From the NCBI RefSeq assembly GCF_003732705.1, contig NZ_MOBR01000044.1:86546-150545 (forward strand): 64,000 nucleotides of DNA. Direction: 5' to 3'. Position 1 is the first letter of the stretch. Each line of letters starts with the position of its first letter. This stretch comes from Pseudomonas frederiksbergensis (GTDB taxonomy: Bacteria; Pseudomonadota; Gammaproteobacteria; Pseudomonadales; Pseudomonadaceae). This document shows positions 8,665-16,937 of this stretch, piece after piece. Made by a program: the position numbers and the translations under genes. Under the pieces are notes generated by a model. The model was given only the letters and a program-made list of their open reading frames with translations, made no database searches and was not told the DNA's origin.

Positions 8665-8701
8665 AGGCGCGATCTTATAATTAAATGTCGCGTCTTACCA
8701 A
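8665..8701. promoter_or_regulatory. Candidate ArgR operator upstream of argF
   Basis: TGTCGC followed by eight bases and AA (8686-8701) is an exact match to the Pseudomonas ArgR half-site pattern TGTCGC-N8-AA. A weaker copy, AGGCGC-N8-AA, starts 21 bases earlier in the same orientation (8665). Pseudomonas ArgR sites typically contain two directly repeated half-sites about two helix turns apart, which fits. The rest of 8563-8965 holds the argF promoter and no gene I can support. Confidence 0.6.
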
Positions 8702-8965
8702 TAGGGCTACGGTTTTTAGGGAAATTCAGAGGGGCTACGGGATGACCGAAGTAGCGCTTTTGAAGCCTGTTTCCGGATAGCAGCCCGTCATTTGTACACC
8801 GGGCCCATCTGGCATTGCAATCAAACGGGGCGGGGACGGCATCGAGGTAGTCGGTTTCTGACCTGTGATTCTTGCCATGTAGTGGCAATGTGTCTCGTCT
8901 GAAACATTTGCTAATGCAAAGTGCTGGGTTATAACTACTCCACGACGACGCAGGAAGCCTCCGGA

Positions 8966-9256
8966 ATGGAATCGAAAGAACAGCAGTTAATGGAATTACT
9001 CGGCCTCACCGCCCGCTCCCTGACTCATCTCACGGCGTCCATGACCTCGATGTCCTTCGAGTTGATGCGCAGTGACGACGAAGTGACCAAAGCCGCCGGT
9101 CGACGCATGATCGATCGCATGGCCACCATCAGTGCCGGGCTTGATGAGCATTGGCGATTGATCGGCGAGCTCACCGGCGTGCATGTCGCCCACGAGCAGA
9201 TTGAAACCATCCAGGAGATCCAGTTGCAGGCGCCGCCCCGGTTGCCACCGAACTGA
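8966..9256 (+). CDS. Conserved hypothetical protein, 96 aa
   Basis: Small predicted cytoplasmic protein, largely helical, with no membrane segment, cysteines or signal peptide. It starts at ATG 8966 (MESKEQQLMELLGL), with AGGAAG nine bases upstream; an in-frame ATG at 8921 lacks a ribosome site. The sequence has a run of hydroxyl residues (SLTHLTASMTSMSFEL, 19-34) and a Pro-rich tail. It sits alone between argF and the molybdopterin oxidoreductase and may share a transcript with the latter, 134 bases downstream. I do not recognise a characterised family. Confidence 0.72.
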   Translation: MESKEQQLMELLGLTARSLTHLTASMTSMSFELMRSDDEVTKAAGRRMIDRMATISAGLDEHWRLIGELTGVHVAHEQIETIQEIQLQAPPRLPPN

Positions 9257-9390
9257 GTCTGCACCGCCATCGGCTGGCCTGATGGCCGCCGATTCACAAG
9301 ACGAACGTCGCTGGCGCAGCGCCGGTTCGCGCGCCATAGTTTTGTTCCCGTGGCAGACATTGCCCGCCCAGAACAAGACAGAGACTGGCC

Positions 9391-11496
9391 ATGACCAAGA
9401 CTCTCCATCACCGTGCCTGCCACCTGTGCGAAGCCATTTGTGGCCTGACCATCGAAACCACCGAGGCCGAAGGTCGGGTACAAATCACGTCGATCAAGGG
9501 TGATCCGCAGGATACGTTCAGTCGCGGGCACATCTGCCCTAAAGCGGTGGCCCTGCAAGACATCCAGAATGATCCGGATCGCTTGCATCAACCGATGCAG
9601 CGCGTGGGCAGCGAATGGCAGCCGATTGCGTGGGAAGACGCCTTCAACCTCGTAGCCGAACGGCTGGCAGCGATTCAGGAGCGTCACGGGCAGAACGCGG
9701 TGGCGGTCTATCAAGGCAACCCGAGCGTGCACAACTATGGGCTGATGACCCACAGCAATTACTTTCTGGGTCTGCTGAAAACCCGCAACCGGTTTTCCGC
9801 AACCTCGGTCGATCAGTTGCCCCATCACCTGACCAGTCACCTGATGTACGGCCACGGCTTGCTGTTGCCGATCCCGGACATCGATCACACCGATTTCATG
9901 CTGATCCTGGGCGGTAATCCGCTGGCGTCCAACGGCAGCATCATGACCGTGCCGGATGTCGAGAAACGCCTGAAAGCGATTCAGGTCCGCGGCGGCAAAG
10001 TGGTGGTGGTCGATCCGCGTCGCAGCGAAACGGCGGCGATTGCCGATCAGCATCTGTTCGTACGTCCTGGCGGCGATGCGGCGCTGTTGTTCGGGATGCT
10101 CAATACCTTGTTCGCCGAAGGCCTGACCCGCGACAGCCATCTACCGGTGGACGGTCTGGATGAGGTGCGCGAGGCGGTGGCGGGATTTACTGCTGAGGTC
10201 ATGAGCCCGTTGTGTGCGGTGCCTGCCGAGCAGATCCGCCAACTGGCCCGGGACTTTGCAGCGGCGCCGACCGCGGTTTGCTATGGCCGCATGGGCGTCT
10301 CGACCCAGGCCTTCGGTACGTTGTGCCATTGGGTCGTGCAGTTGATCAACCTGGTCACCGGCAACCTCGACCGCGTGGGCGGTGCGCTGTGCACCGAGCC
10401 GGCGGTGGATTTGGTGGCGTCCACCTCGGGCGGGCATTTCAATCGGTGGCAGAGTCGGGTGTCCGGGCGTCCGGAGTACAGCGGCGAATTACCGGTATCG
10501 GCCCTGGCCGAAGAGATGCTCACTGGCGGGGAAGGGCAGGTGCGGGCGCTGATCACGGTGGCGGGCAATCCGGTGCTGTCCACGCCCAACGGTCGGCAAC
10601 TGGAGCAAGCGCTGGACGGTTTGGAGTTCATGCTCAGCATCGACCTGTACATCAATGAAACCACTCGTTATGCCGACTTGATCCTGCCGTCCACCTCGGC
10701 CCTGGAAAACGACCACTACGACACCACGTTCAATATGTTTGCCGTGCGCAACGTCACGCGTTTCAACCGGGCGATCCTGGCCAAACCGGAAGGCGCGCTG
10801 CATGACTGGGAAATTTTCGTCGGTCTGGCCGAGGCGTTTGCCGCGAAGACCGGCAAGGAGCTCAAGCCGACCATTGCTCCGGCGCAGATGATCGACCGTG
10901 GCTTGCGGATGGGGCTGTATGGCGATGCTTCCGAGCACAAGCTGTCGCTGACGACCTTGTTCGATCATCCCCACGGCGTTGATTTGGGTGCGCTCAAATC
11001 CAATCTGGCGCCACGGCTCAAGACTCCAAACCAGCGTGTCCAGGCCGCACCGGCGCCGATCCTCGCAGACCTGGCCCGTTTCGCCGCCCTGCAGGCACCG
11101 GCCGCCGATGAGCTGTTGATGATTGGTCGCCGACATGTGCGCAGTAACAATTCATGGATGCACAACTATCACCGTCTGGTGAAGGGCAAGCCCCGTCATC
11201 AGTTGTTGATGCACCCGCAAGACCTGGCCAGTCGCGGTCTCACCGATGGGCAGCGGGTGCGGGTCAGCTCGCGGGTGGGGGTGATCGAAGTTGAAGTGAT
11301 CGGCAGTCTGGATATGATGCAAGGCGTGGTCAGTCTTCCGCACGGTTGGGGCCATGCGCGGCCGGGTGTGCAGATGACGATCGCCAGCAGCCAGCCGGGG
11401 TCCAGCGCCAACGACCTGACGGATGAGTGTCAGCTCGATGAGTTGTCGGGGAATGCGGCGTTGAACGGCGTGCCGGTGACCGTGGCGGCGGCTTGA
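9391..11496 (+). CDS. Molybdopterin oxidoreductase family protein with one [4Fe-4S] site
   Basis: A 701-residue protein of the formate dehydrogenase/BisC/nitrate reductase superfamily. The N-terminal cysteines C10, C13, C17 and C49 (CHLCEAIC ... HICPKA) fit a [4Fe-4S] cluster. Molybdopterin-guanine-dinucleotide domains follow, including VVVDPRRSETA near residue 206, and a C-terminal dinucleotide-binding domain begins near 570 (MIGRRHVRSNNSWMHN). No twin-arginine signal is visible, so it should be cytoplasmic. No electron-transfer partner, membrane anchor or accessory gene is adjacent. The substrate is unknown; the family is often annotated only as a molybdopterin oxidoreductase. Confidence 0.88.
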   Translation: MTKTLHHRACHLCEAICGLTIETTEAEGRVQITSIKGDPQDTFSRGHICPKAVALQDIQNDPDRLHQPMQRVGSEWQPIAWEDAFNLVAERLAAIQERHGQNAVAVYQGNPSVHNYGLMTHSNYFLGLLKTRNRFSATSVDQLPHHLTSHLMYGHGLLLPIPDIDHTDFMLILGGNPLASNGSIMTVPDVEKRLKAIQVRGGKVVVVDPRRSETAAIADQHLFVRPGGDAALLFGMLNTLFAEGLTRDSHLPVDGLDEVREAVAGFTAEVMSPLCAVPAEQIRQLARDFAAAPTAVCYGRMGVSTQAFGTLCHWVVQLINLVTGNLDRVGGALCTEPAVDLVASTSGGHFNRWQSRVSGRPEYSGELPVSALAEEMLTGGEGQVRALITVAGNPVLSTPNGRQLEQALDGLEFMLSIDLYINETTRYADLILPSTSALENDHYDTTFNMFAVRNVTRFNRAILAKPEGALHDWEIFVGLAEAFAAKTGKELKPTIAPAQMIDRGLRMGLYGDASEHKLSLTTLFDHPHGVDLGALKSNLAPRLKTPNQRVQAAPAPILADLARFAALQAPAADELLMIGRRHVRSNNSWMHNYHRLVKGKPRHQLLMHPQDLASRGLTDGQRVRVSSRVGVIEVEVIGSLDMMQGVVSLPHGWGHARPGVQMTIASSQPGSSANDLTDECQLDELSGNAALNGVPVTVAAA

Positions 11497-11593
11497 TCGA
11501 GTCTGTCGGGGAGACCGAGCATGGCGCTCGGGTTTCCGTTACAATGCGCCACCGTGCCGACCCTTGAGTCGGAAAGTTCAGCCGAGGTGCTCC

Positions 11594-11935
11594 ATGGATA
11601 TCATCGAAACGATTAAAGAGCAGATTGCTAACAACACCATTCTGCTTTACATGAAAGGCTCGCCGAATGCCCCGCAGTGTGGCTTCTCCGCGAAAGCCGC
11701 GCAGTCCGTCATGGCTTGTGGTGAGAAGTTCGCATACGTGGACATCCTGCAGAACCCGGAAATTCGCGCCAACCTGCCAAAGTACGCTAACTGGCCAACC
11801 TTCCCGCAACTGTGGGTCGGTGGTGAGCTGGTCGGCGGTAGCGACATCATGACTGAAATGGCTGCTGACGGTTCGTTGCAGGCCACGATCAAAGCGGCTG
11901 TTGAAAAAGCGGCTGCTGCCAAGACCGAAGCCTGA
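11594..11935 (+). CDS. grxD: Monothiol glutaredoxin GrxD
   Basis: A 113-residue CGFS-type glutaredoxin that carries a glutathione-ligated [2Fe-2S] cluster and delivers it to target proteins. The active site C29-G-F-S32 is preceded by the KGSPNAPQ segment, with WPTFPQLWVGGELVGGSDI downstream, both family hallmarks. The start ATG at 11594 has GAGG six bases before it; a longer reading from 11564 is not needed. It is followed by a REPIN and a bidirectional terminator. The neighbouring bfr and bfd genes make this an iron-handling neighbourhood. Confidence 0.96.
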   Translation: MDIIETIKEQIANNTILLYMKGSPNAPQCGFSAKAAQSVMACGEKFAYVDILQNPEIRANLPKYANWPTFPQLWVGGELVGGSDIMTEMAADGSLQATIKAAVEKAAAAKTEA

Positions 11936-11973
11936 TCCGGCGTTCCCTACGGGGAGCGACCCGATCTGCTTCC

Positions 11974-12064
11974 TGTAGGAGCGAGGCTTGCCCGCGAAGA
12001 ACGATGATGCGGTTTATCAGAAATACCGCGTTATCGTTCTTCGCGAGCAAGTATCGCTCCTACA
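11974..12064. repeat. REPIN, GTAGGAGCGAGGCTTGCCC family, one arm diverged
   Basis: The left arm matches the family consensus. The right arm reads CTTCGCGAGCAAGTATCGCT and so carries several substitutions. It lies between grxD and its terminator. Confidence 0.88.
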
Positions 12065-12076
12065 GACGCAGGCAAT

Positions 12077-12113
12077 AAAAAGCCCCGCGTCTCACAAGAG
12101 AGCGGGGCTTTTT
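12077..12113. terminator. Bidirectional terminator between grxD and bfr
   Basis: AAAAAGCCCCGC and its exact inverse GCGGGGCTTTTT flank a 13-base loop. A-run and T-run on the two sides let it serve both convergent genes. Confidence 0.9.
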
Positions 12114-12140
12114 AGTGTCTCGAGTTTAGCGAAAACTCAC

Positions 12141-12614
12141 TTACTCTTCGCCCATCTGCGATTGCAGATAGTTCTCAAGACCGACTTTATCGATCAGGCC
12201 CAGTTGGGTTTCCAGCCAGTCGATATGTTCTTCTTCGGACTCAAGGATATCTTCAAGCAGTTCACGGCTGCCGAAGTCGCCGACGGTTTCGCAATGGGCG
12301 ATCGCGACCTTGAGGTCCGCGTGACCGGTGCGTTCGATACGCAGGTCGCACTCAAGCATTTCCTGGGTGTGTTCGCCGATCTGCAGCTTGCCCAGGTCCT
12401 GGACGTTCGGCAGGCCTTCAAGGAACAGGATGCGCTTGATCAGCTTGTCCGCGTGCTTCATCTCATCGATGGATTCGTGGTATTCGTGCTTGCCGAGCTT
12501 GTTCAGACCCCAATCTTCATACATGCGCGCATGCAGAAAGTATTGATTGATCGCGACCAGCTCATTGGCAAGGATCTTGTTGAGATGCTGGATGACTGTA
12601 ATGTCGCCTTTCAT
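12141..12614 (-). CDS. bfr: Bacterioferritin (BfrB-type, haem-binding)
   Basis: A 157-residue subunit of the 24-mer iron-storage protein. The di-iron ferroxidase ligands are all present: E18, E51, H54, E94, E127 and H130. M52, the axial haem ligand, is also present, so this is a true haem-containing bacterioferritin rather than a ferritin-like paralogue. Length is normal. The bfd gene for its ferredoxin partner lies upstream on the same strand with its own terminator between them, so the two are probably separate transcripts. In Pseudomonas, Bfd reduces BfrB haem to release stored iron. Confidence 0.97.
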   Translation of the reverse strand: MKGDITVIQHLNKILANELVAINQYFLHARMYEDWGLNKLGKHEYHESIDEMKHADKLIKRILFLEGLPNVQDLGKLQIGEHTQEMLECDLRIERTGHADLKVAIAHCETVGDFGSRELLEDILESEEEHIDWLETQLGLIDKVGLENYLQSQMGEE

Positions 12615-12769
12615 GATGGGGTCCTGCCCTGTATTAACTGACTATAAGGCAGAGTTTGAGCCGCGTATTTAAGGGTGTCAAACCTAAGTTATTGAAACTT
12701 ATATGAAAATTAATCGGAATAAGAATGTTTGTGTTCCGCGTCTGGAGCCTAAGCGATTGATTTTCAGGC

Positions 12770-12800
12770 ATAAAAAAACCGGACATTAGTCCGGTTCTTT
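12770..12800 (-). terminator. Rho-independent terminator of bfd
   Basis: On the minus strand the stem AACCGGAC/GTCCGGTT with an ATTA-type loop is followed by a run of seven T, just past the bfd stop. Confidence 0.9.
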
Positions 12801-12812
12801 GAAATACGGTAG

Positions 12813-13031
12813 TTACGCGGCAGTAAATTCAACAGGAAATGGAATCGCGGCCTGGGCGGTTTGCAGCTTGGTCAGGGTTTCGCGCACCACTTCCTTGGCA
12901 AGGCAGGCGCATTTACCACATTGACTAGCTACGCCGGTGGCCTGACGGACTTCCTTATAGCTGCAGCAACCTTCATAGATTGCATCGCGGATTTGACCGT
13001 CGGTGACGCCAGTGCAGAGGCAGACATACAT
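12813..13031 (-). CDS. bfd: Bacterioferritin-associated ferredoxin
   Basis: A 72-residue [2Fe-2S] protein that docks on bacterioferritin and donates electrons to mobilise its iron. Cluster ligands C4, C6, C38 and C41 are in the Bfd arrangement (MYVCLC ... SQCGKC). Start ATG at 13031 gives the usual N-terminus; a reading from 13061 would add ten residues ahead of the MYVCLC block. A Fur-box-like sequence lies about 50 bases upstream, consistent with induction under iron starvation. Confidence 0.95.
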   Translation of the reverse strand: MYVCLCTGVTDGQIRDAIYEGCCSYKEVRQATGVASQCGKCACLAKEVVRETLTKLQTAQAAIPFPVEFTAA

Positions 13032-13078
13032 AAGTGAGAACCGTCGCTGGTTGTGACTCAATTGCGATGGATCTTAAT

Positions 13079-13099
13079 GTTAACGAGAATGATTGTCAA
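13079..13099 (-). promoter_or_regulatory. Candidate Fur box upstream of bfd
   Basis: Read on the minus strand, the site TTGACAATCATTCTCGTTA (13081-13099) resembles the Fur consensus GATAATGATAATCATTATC, with about two thirds of positions matching. It lies where a bfd promoter is expected. Confidence 0.55.
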
Positions 13100-13344
13100 A
13101 GTGCTTTCTGAAAGCTTCGCGTTATAAGCGCCGATGGCTGACGAACGGTTTCCTGCATGGCATTGCGACAGTAACCGTAACAGTCCGAATTTAACCCGTC
13201 GCCGAAAATCCGTTAAGGACAGCTCAAAAACGCCGTGTATGATGGTCGGTCCTTGCGAAGGGGATCGTGTCACAGGGCTGTCGCTTGAGGGTGGCAGGCT
13301 GATGCGAATCCAGTTCTTCACGTTAATAGACCAGGAGATATTCA

Positions 13345-13947
13345 ATGAGCGTACTCGTAGGCAAACAAGCCCCAGACTTCACCGTACCGGCCGTCCTCGG
13401 CAACGGCGAGATCGTAGACAGCTTCACTCTGTCGTCGGCCATCAAAGGCAAATACGGCCTGGTGTTCTTCTATCCACTGGACTTCACCTTCGTTTGCCCG
13501 TCCGAGCTGATCGCTCTGGACAACCGCATGGCCGACTTCAAGGCCCGCAACGTTGAAGTGGTTGCCGTGTCGATCGACTCGCATTTCACCCACAACGCAT
13601 GGCGCAACACCCCGGTGAACAATGGCGGTATCGGCCAGGTTCGCTACACCATGGCTGCTGACATCAAGCAGGAAATCATGAAGGCCTACGACGTTCAGTC
13701 CGCTGACGGCGTTGCTTTCCGTGGCGCGTTCCTGATCGACGATAAAGGCGTTGTCCGCTCGCAGATCATCAACGACCTGCCACTGGGCCGTAACATGGAA
13801 GAGCTGATCCGTCTGGTCGACGCGCTGCAATTCCACGAAGAGCACGGCGAAGTTTGCCCTGCCAACTGGAAAAAAGGCGACAAAGGCATGACCGCTTCCA
13901 CCGAAGGTGTTGCGGCTTACCTGACCGAGCACGCTGCGGCCCTGTAA
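13345..13947 (+). CDS. 2-Cys peroxiredoxin (AhpC/Prx1 family)
   Basis: A 200-residue thiol peroxidase that reduces hydrogen peroxide and organic peroxides. The peroxidatic cysteine is C51 in DFTFVCPSE and the resolving cysteine is C171 in GEVCPANW, the typical 2-Cys layout. It starts at ATG 13345, with GGAG upstream in CCAGGAGATATTCA. It is monocistronic, with a strong terminator 20 bases after the stop. Iron-linked neighbours (bfr, bfd, grxD) suggest an oxidative-stress context. It is distinct from AhpC beside AhpF, which is not present here. Confidence 0.95.
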   Translation: MSVLVGKQAPDFTVPAVLGNGEIVDSFTLSSAIKGKYGLVFFYPLDFTFVCPSELIALDNRMADFKARNVEVVAVSIDSHFTHNAWRNTPVNNGGIGQVRYTMAADIKQEIMKAYDVQSADGVAFRGAFLIDDKGVVRSQIINDLPLGRNMEELIRLVDALQFHEEHGEVCPANWKKGDKGMTASTEGVAAYLTEHAAAL

Positions 13948-13964
13948 GCCCAAGCGTCAGGCAT

Positions 13965-13994
13965 AAAAAAACCGGCCGCGAGGCCGGTTTTTTT
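13965..13994. terminator. Terminator between the peroxiredoxin gene and rnt
   Basis: Perfect stem AAACCGGCC / GGCCGGTTT with a GCGA loop (13969-13990), preceded by A-run and followed by T-run, so it can act in both directions for these convergent genes. Confidence 0.92.
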
Positions 13995-14022
13995 GTGGGC
14001 GGGATAAAAACCTTCGACCGGA

Positions 14023-14700
14023 TCAGTCGTTGAAGTCTTCCCAGCCGCCCATTTGTTTCCAGCGATTGACGATGCCGCAGAACAGCTCAGCCGTCTTCTC
14101 GGTGTCGTAGCGAGCCGAGTGGGCCTCGCGACCGTCGAAGTCGATATCGGCTGCCTGGCAGGCCTTGGCCAGCACGGTCTGACCGTAAGCCAGGCCAGCG
14201 AGGGTTGCAGTGTCGAAACTGGAGAATGGATGAAACGGGTTGCGTTTCATGTCCAGGCGCGCGACAGCCGCGTTGAGGAAGCCCAGGTCGAAGCTGCTGT
14301 TGTGCCCGACCAGAATCGCCCGTTTGCAACCATTGGCTTTCAGGGCCTTGCGGATGCCGCGGAAAATATCGGTCAGGGCGGTTTCTTCACTTACGGCCAT
14401 GCGCAGCGGGTGATCGAGCTTGATCCCGGTGAATTCCAGGGCCGCTGCTTCGATGTTCGCGCCTTCAAACGGTTCTACGCGAAAGAAGTAAGTGTGATCG
14501 GGATACACAAACCCTTTTTCGTCCATGGCGATGGTGGTCGCCGCGATCTCCAGCAGGGCGTCGGTGGCCGAGTTGAAGCCACCGGTTTCTACGTCGACGA
14601 CAACCGGCAGGTAACCACGGAATCGGGCTGCCATTGGATGACGGGGACCGCCTCCACCGCCTTGACCGTCCTGTTCGTCGTCGAAATGGTCTTCACTCAC
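14023..14700 (-). CDS. rnt: Ribonuclease T
   Basis: A 225-residue DEDDh 3'-5' exoribonuclease that trims tRNA and other stable RNA 3' ends. The catalytic D36 and E38 lie in VVVDVETGGF; a further acidic residue is in HNSSFDLGF; and the H....D pair is in HSARYDTEKTAELF. The first 25 residues are acidic and Gly-rich, as in other pseudomonad RNase T proteins. Its start overlaps the pyrC stop by four bases (14697-14700), so the two genes form an operon, as in P. aeruginosa. Confidence 0.96.
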   Translation of the reverse strand: MSEDHFDDEQDGQGGGGGPRHPMAARFRGYLPVVVDVETGGFNSATDALLEIAATTIAMDEKGFVYPDHTYFFRVEPFEGANIEAAALEFTGIKLDHPLRMAVSEETALTDIFRGIRKALKANGCKRAILVGHNSSFDLGFLNAAVARLDMKRNPFHPFSSFDTATLAGLAYGQTVLAKACQAADIDFDGREAHSARYDTEKTAELFCGIVNRWKQMGGWEDFND

Positions 14701-15743
14701 GCGTGTTCCTCCAGCAGGCGCCAGCGCAGTTTTTCACCGGCGCGCAGCGGGATTACGGTCAGCTCGCCAAATGGCAGGCTGGTTGGGGCGGTCCACTCTT
14801 CGCGGACCAGGGTAATGCGATCGGTGTTCACCGGCAGGCCATAAAAGCGCGGGCCGTTGAGGCTGGCGAAGGCTTCGAGCTTATCCAGCGCGTTGCGCTG
14901 TTCGAAGGCTTCGGCATACATCTCGATCGCCGCATAAGCGGTGTAGCAACCGGCACAGCCGCAAGCAGCTTCCTTGGCGTGCTGGGCATGCGGCGCCGAA
15001 TCGGTGCCGAGGAAGAACTTCTCGCTGCCGCTGGTGGCGGCGTCGAGCAGGGCTTCCTGATGGGTGTTGCGCTTGAGAATCGGCAGGCAGTAGAAGTGCG
15101 GCCGAATCCCGCCCACCAGCATGTGGTTGCGGTTGTACAGCAGGTGATGAGCGGTGATGGTCGCGCCAACGTTGGCCGGGGCCGCGTTGACGAACTGCAC
15201 GGCGTCAGCGGTGGTGATGTGTTCGAACACCACTTTGAGCGTCGGGAAACGCTCAACCACACGACGCATGTGCTCATCGATGAAGATCTTTTCGCGATCG
15301 AACACGTCGACATCGCCACGGGTGACTTCACCGTGGATCAACAACGGCATCCCGACTTCGGCCATGGCCTCGATCGCCGGGAAAATCTTGTCGATGCTGG
15401 TGACGCCAGAATCCGAGTTGGTGGTGGCGCCGGCCGGGTAGAGCTTGGCGGCGTGAACGAAACCGCTGGCCTTGGCCTCACGAATTTCTTCGGGCTGGGT
15501 GCGGTCGGTCAGGTACAGCACCATCAGCGGTTCAAAACGACTGCCGGCCGGGCGTGCAGCGAGGATCCGCTGGCGATAGCCGTCGGCTTCAGCGGCGTTG
15601 CGCACTGGAGGTACCAGGTTGGGCATGATGATTGCGCGACCAAAGGTGCGCGCGACATCCGCAACGGTATTGGACAAAACAGCACCATCGCGAAGATGAA
15701 TATGCCAGTCGTCGGGACGCAGCAGGGTCAGGCGGTCGGACAT
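14697..15743 (-). CDS. pyrC: Dihydroorotase (class II, PyrC)
   Basis: Zinc enzyme of 348 residues that cyclises carbamoyl-aspartate to dihydroorotate in pyrimidine synthesis. Metal ligands are visible as H14 and H16 (DWHIHLRDG), the carbamylated K100 (HAAKLYPAG), H137 (LLIHGEV), H175 (VFEHITT) and the catalytic D248 (GTDSAPH). Length matches the E. coli PyrC class and not the longer PyrX/PyrC2 forms. It is first in an operon with rnt. Confidence 0.97.
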   Translation of the reverse strand: MSDRLTLLRPDDWHIHLRDGAVLSNTVADVARTFGRAIIMPNLVPPVRNAAEADGYRQRILAARPAGSRFEPLMVLYLTDRTQPEEIREAKASGFVHAAKLYPAGATTNSDSGVTSIDKIFPAIEAMAEVGMPLLIHGEVTRGDVDVFDREKIFIDEHMRRVVERFPTLKVVFEHITTADAVQFVNAAPANVGATITAHHLLYNRNHMLVGGIRPHFYCLPILKRNTHQEALLDAATSGSEKFFLGTDSAPHAQHAKEAACGCAGCYTAYAAIEMYAEAFEQRNALDKLEAFASLNGPRFYGLPVNTDRITLVREEWTAPTSLPFGELTVIPLRAGEKLRWRLLEEHA

Positions 15744-15900
15744 GAGGGGATTCCAGGCGGGTCAAACTGAGGGGAATGCTACCGGAAAAGACTCTCTCAG
15801 GCACTCGCTATCAAGTTTTGCAGCAAGCTTCCGATATCCATTAGGTATGCCGTAATCGTATGTGTCGGTCTTTTTGTTGTAGAAGCCAGTGGAGCCTCCC

Positions 15901-16809
15901 GTGCGCCAGCGTTATTTAGCCTTGCTCAGTGTGTTTGCCAGCCTTCCCGCGATGGCGCTCACTTTCCAGACCCGTCTGGAGAGCATTGAGTGGACGGTCG
16001 AAGGGGACAAGTTCGAATGCCGATTGGCCCAGCCGATTACCGATTTCGGTTCCGGTGAGTTCGTGCGTCGCGCGGGTGAGCAGGCGATATTTCGTCTTAA
16101 AGCCTACAACTCGGTGATTGGTGGTGGCTCGGCGACCTTGCTGGCCGCGGCCGCGCCATGGCAACCGGGCCGTGGTGATATCAATCTTGGCTCGGTAAAC
16201 ATCGGCAGTGGCAACGTGCTGTTCAACAGTTCGCAAGTGCAGGCCGGACGCCTGATCAGTGGCTTGATGGACGGTCGCAGCCCGGTGATTCGCCGCGCTT
16301 CGGGTGATGGCCGGGTGTCGGAAGTGCGTCTGCTGCCGGTCAAGTTCAGTAAGGCCTTCAATGATTATCAGGGCTGCGTGGCCAAGCTGCTGCCGCAGAA
16401 TTTCGAGCAGGTAAAACAATCCGAAGTCGGTTTTCCCGGCGAAGGCGTCGATCTGGATCCGCAAGCCAAGGCCAAGTTGCAGGTCATGCTGGAGTTCATG
16501 AAGGCTGATCCGACGGTCAATCACATCGAACTCGACGGTCATTCCGACAACAGCGGCAATCGCCTGACCAACCGTGAACTGTCCCGTCGCCGGGCGCTGG
16601 CGGTGATGGATTTCTTCAAGGCCAATGGCATCCAGGAATCGCAGATCACCATGCGTTTCCACGGTGAACGCTACCCGCTGGCGCCGAACACCAATGCGTC
16701 CAACCGGGCGAAGAATCGTCGGGTCGCGGTACGCCTGGAGCGTGTCGCGCCTACCGAGAAACCGGCCCCGCAATCAGCCTCTGCCGCGAGTGCCGCACAC
16801 ACATCCTGA
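15901..16809 (+). CDS. motY: MotY-like sodium-type flagellar stator T-ring protein
   Basis: Periplasmic protein of about 302 residues. A short signal peptide (about residues 1-20, ending near SLPAMA) precedes an N-terminal MotY domain. A C-terminal OmpA-like peptidoglycan-binding domain (about 170-285) contains ELDGHSDNSGNRLTNRELSRRRA and NRAKNRRVAVR. MotY anchors stator units around the flagellar basal body. The GTG at 15901 is preferred because GGAG lies seven bases upstream; another GTG at 15889 is in frame. Position next to pyrC and argG matches motY in P. aeruginosa. Confidence 0.92.
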   Translation: MRQRYLALLSVFASLPAMALTFQTRLESIEWTVEGDKFECRLAQPITDFGSGEFVRRAGEQAIFRLKAYNSVIGGGSATLLAAAAPWQPGRGDINLGSVNIGSGNVLFNSSQVQAGRLISGLMDGRSPVIRRASGDGRVSEVRLLPVKFSKAFNDYQGCVAKLLPQNFEQVKQSEVGFPGEGVDLDPQAKAKLQVMLEFMKADPTVNHIELDGHSDNSGNRLTNRELSRRRALAVMDFFKANGIQESQITMRFHGERYPLAPNTNASNRAKNRRVAVRLERVAPTEKPAPQSASAASAAHTS

Positions 16810-16937
16810 CTCGCCGGTCATCGTCGCTCCCTCGTAAGAATCTGTCGCTTCGTCGTCATAAGCTGTCGCGCCTCTGTAAATTATTCCGTATGAGCGGTAG
16901 ACTTCACGGCTTTCCGTAAACCCCGTGGAGTGATGGC

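Noticed and set aside
8559..8888. 109-codon minus-strand reading upstream of argF
   Set aside because: It lies in the argF promoter and ArgR region, has no ribosome site and does not resemble a real protein.
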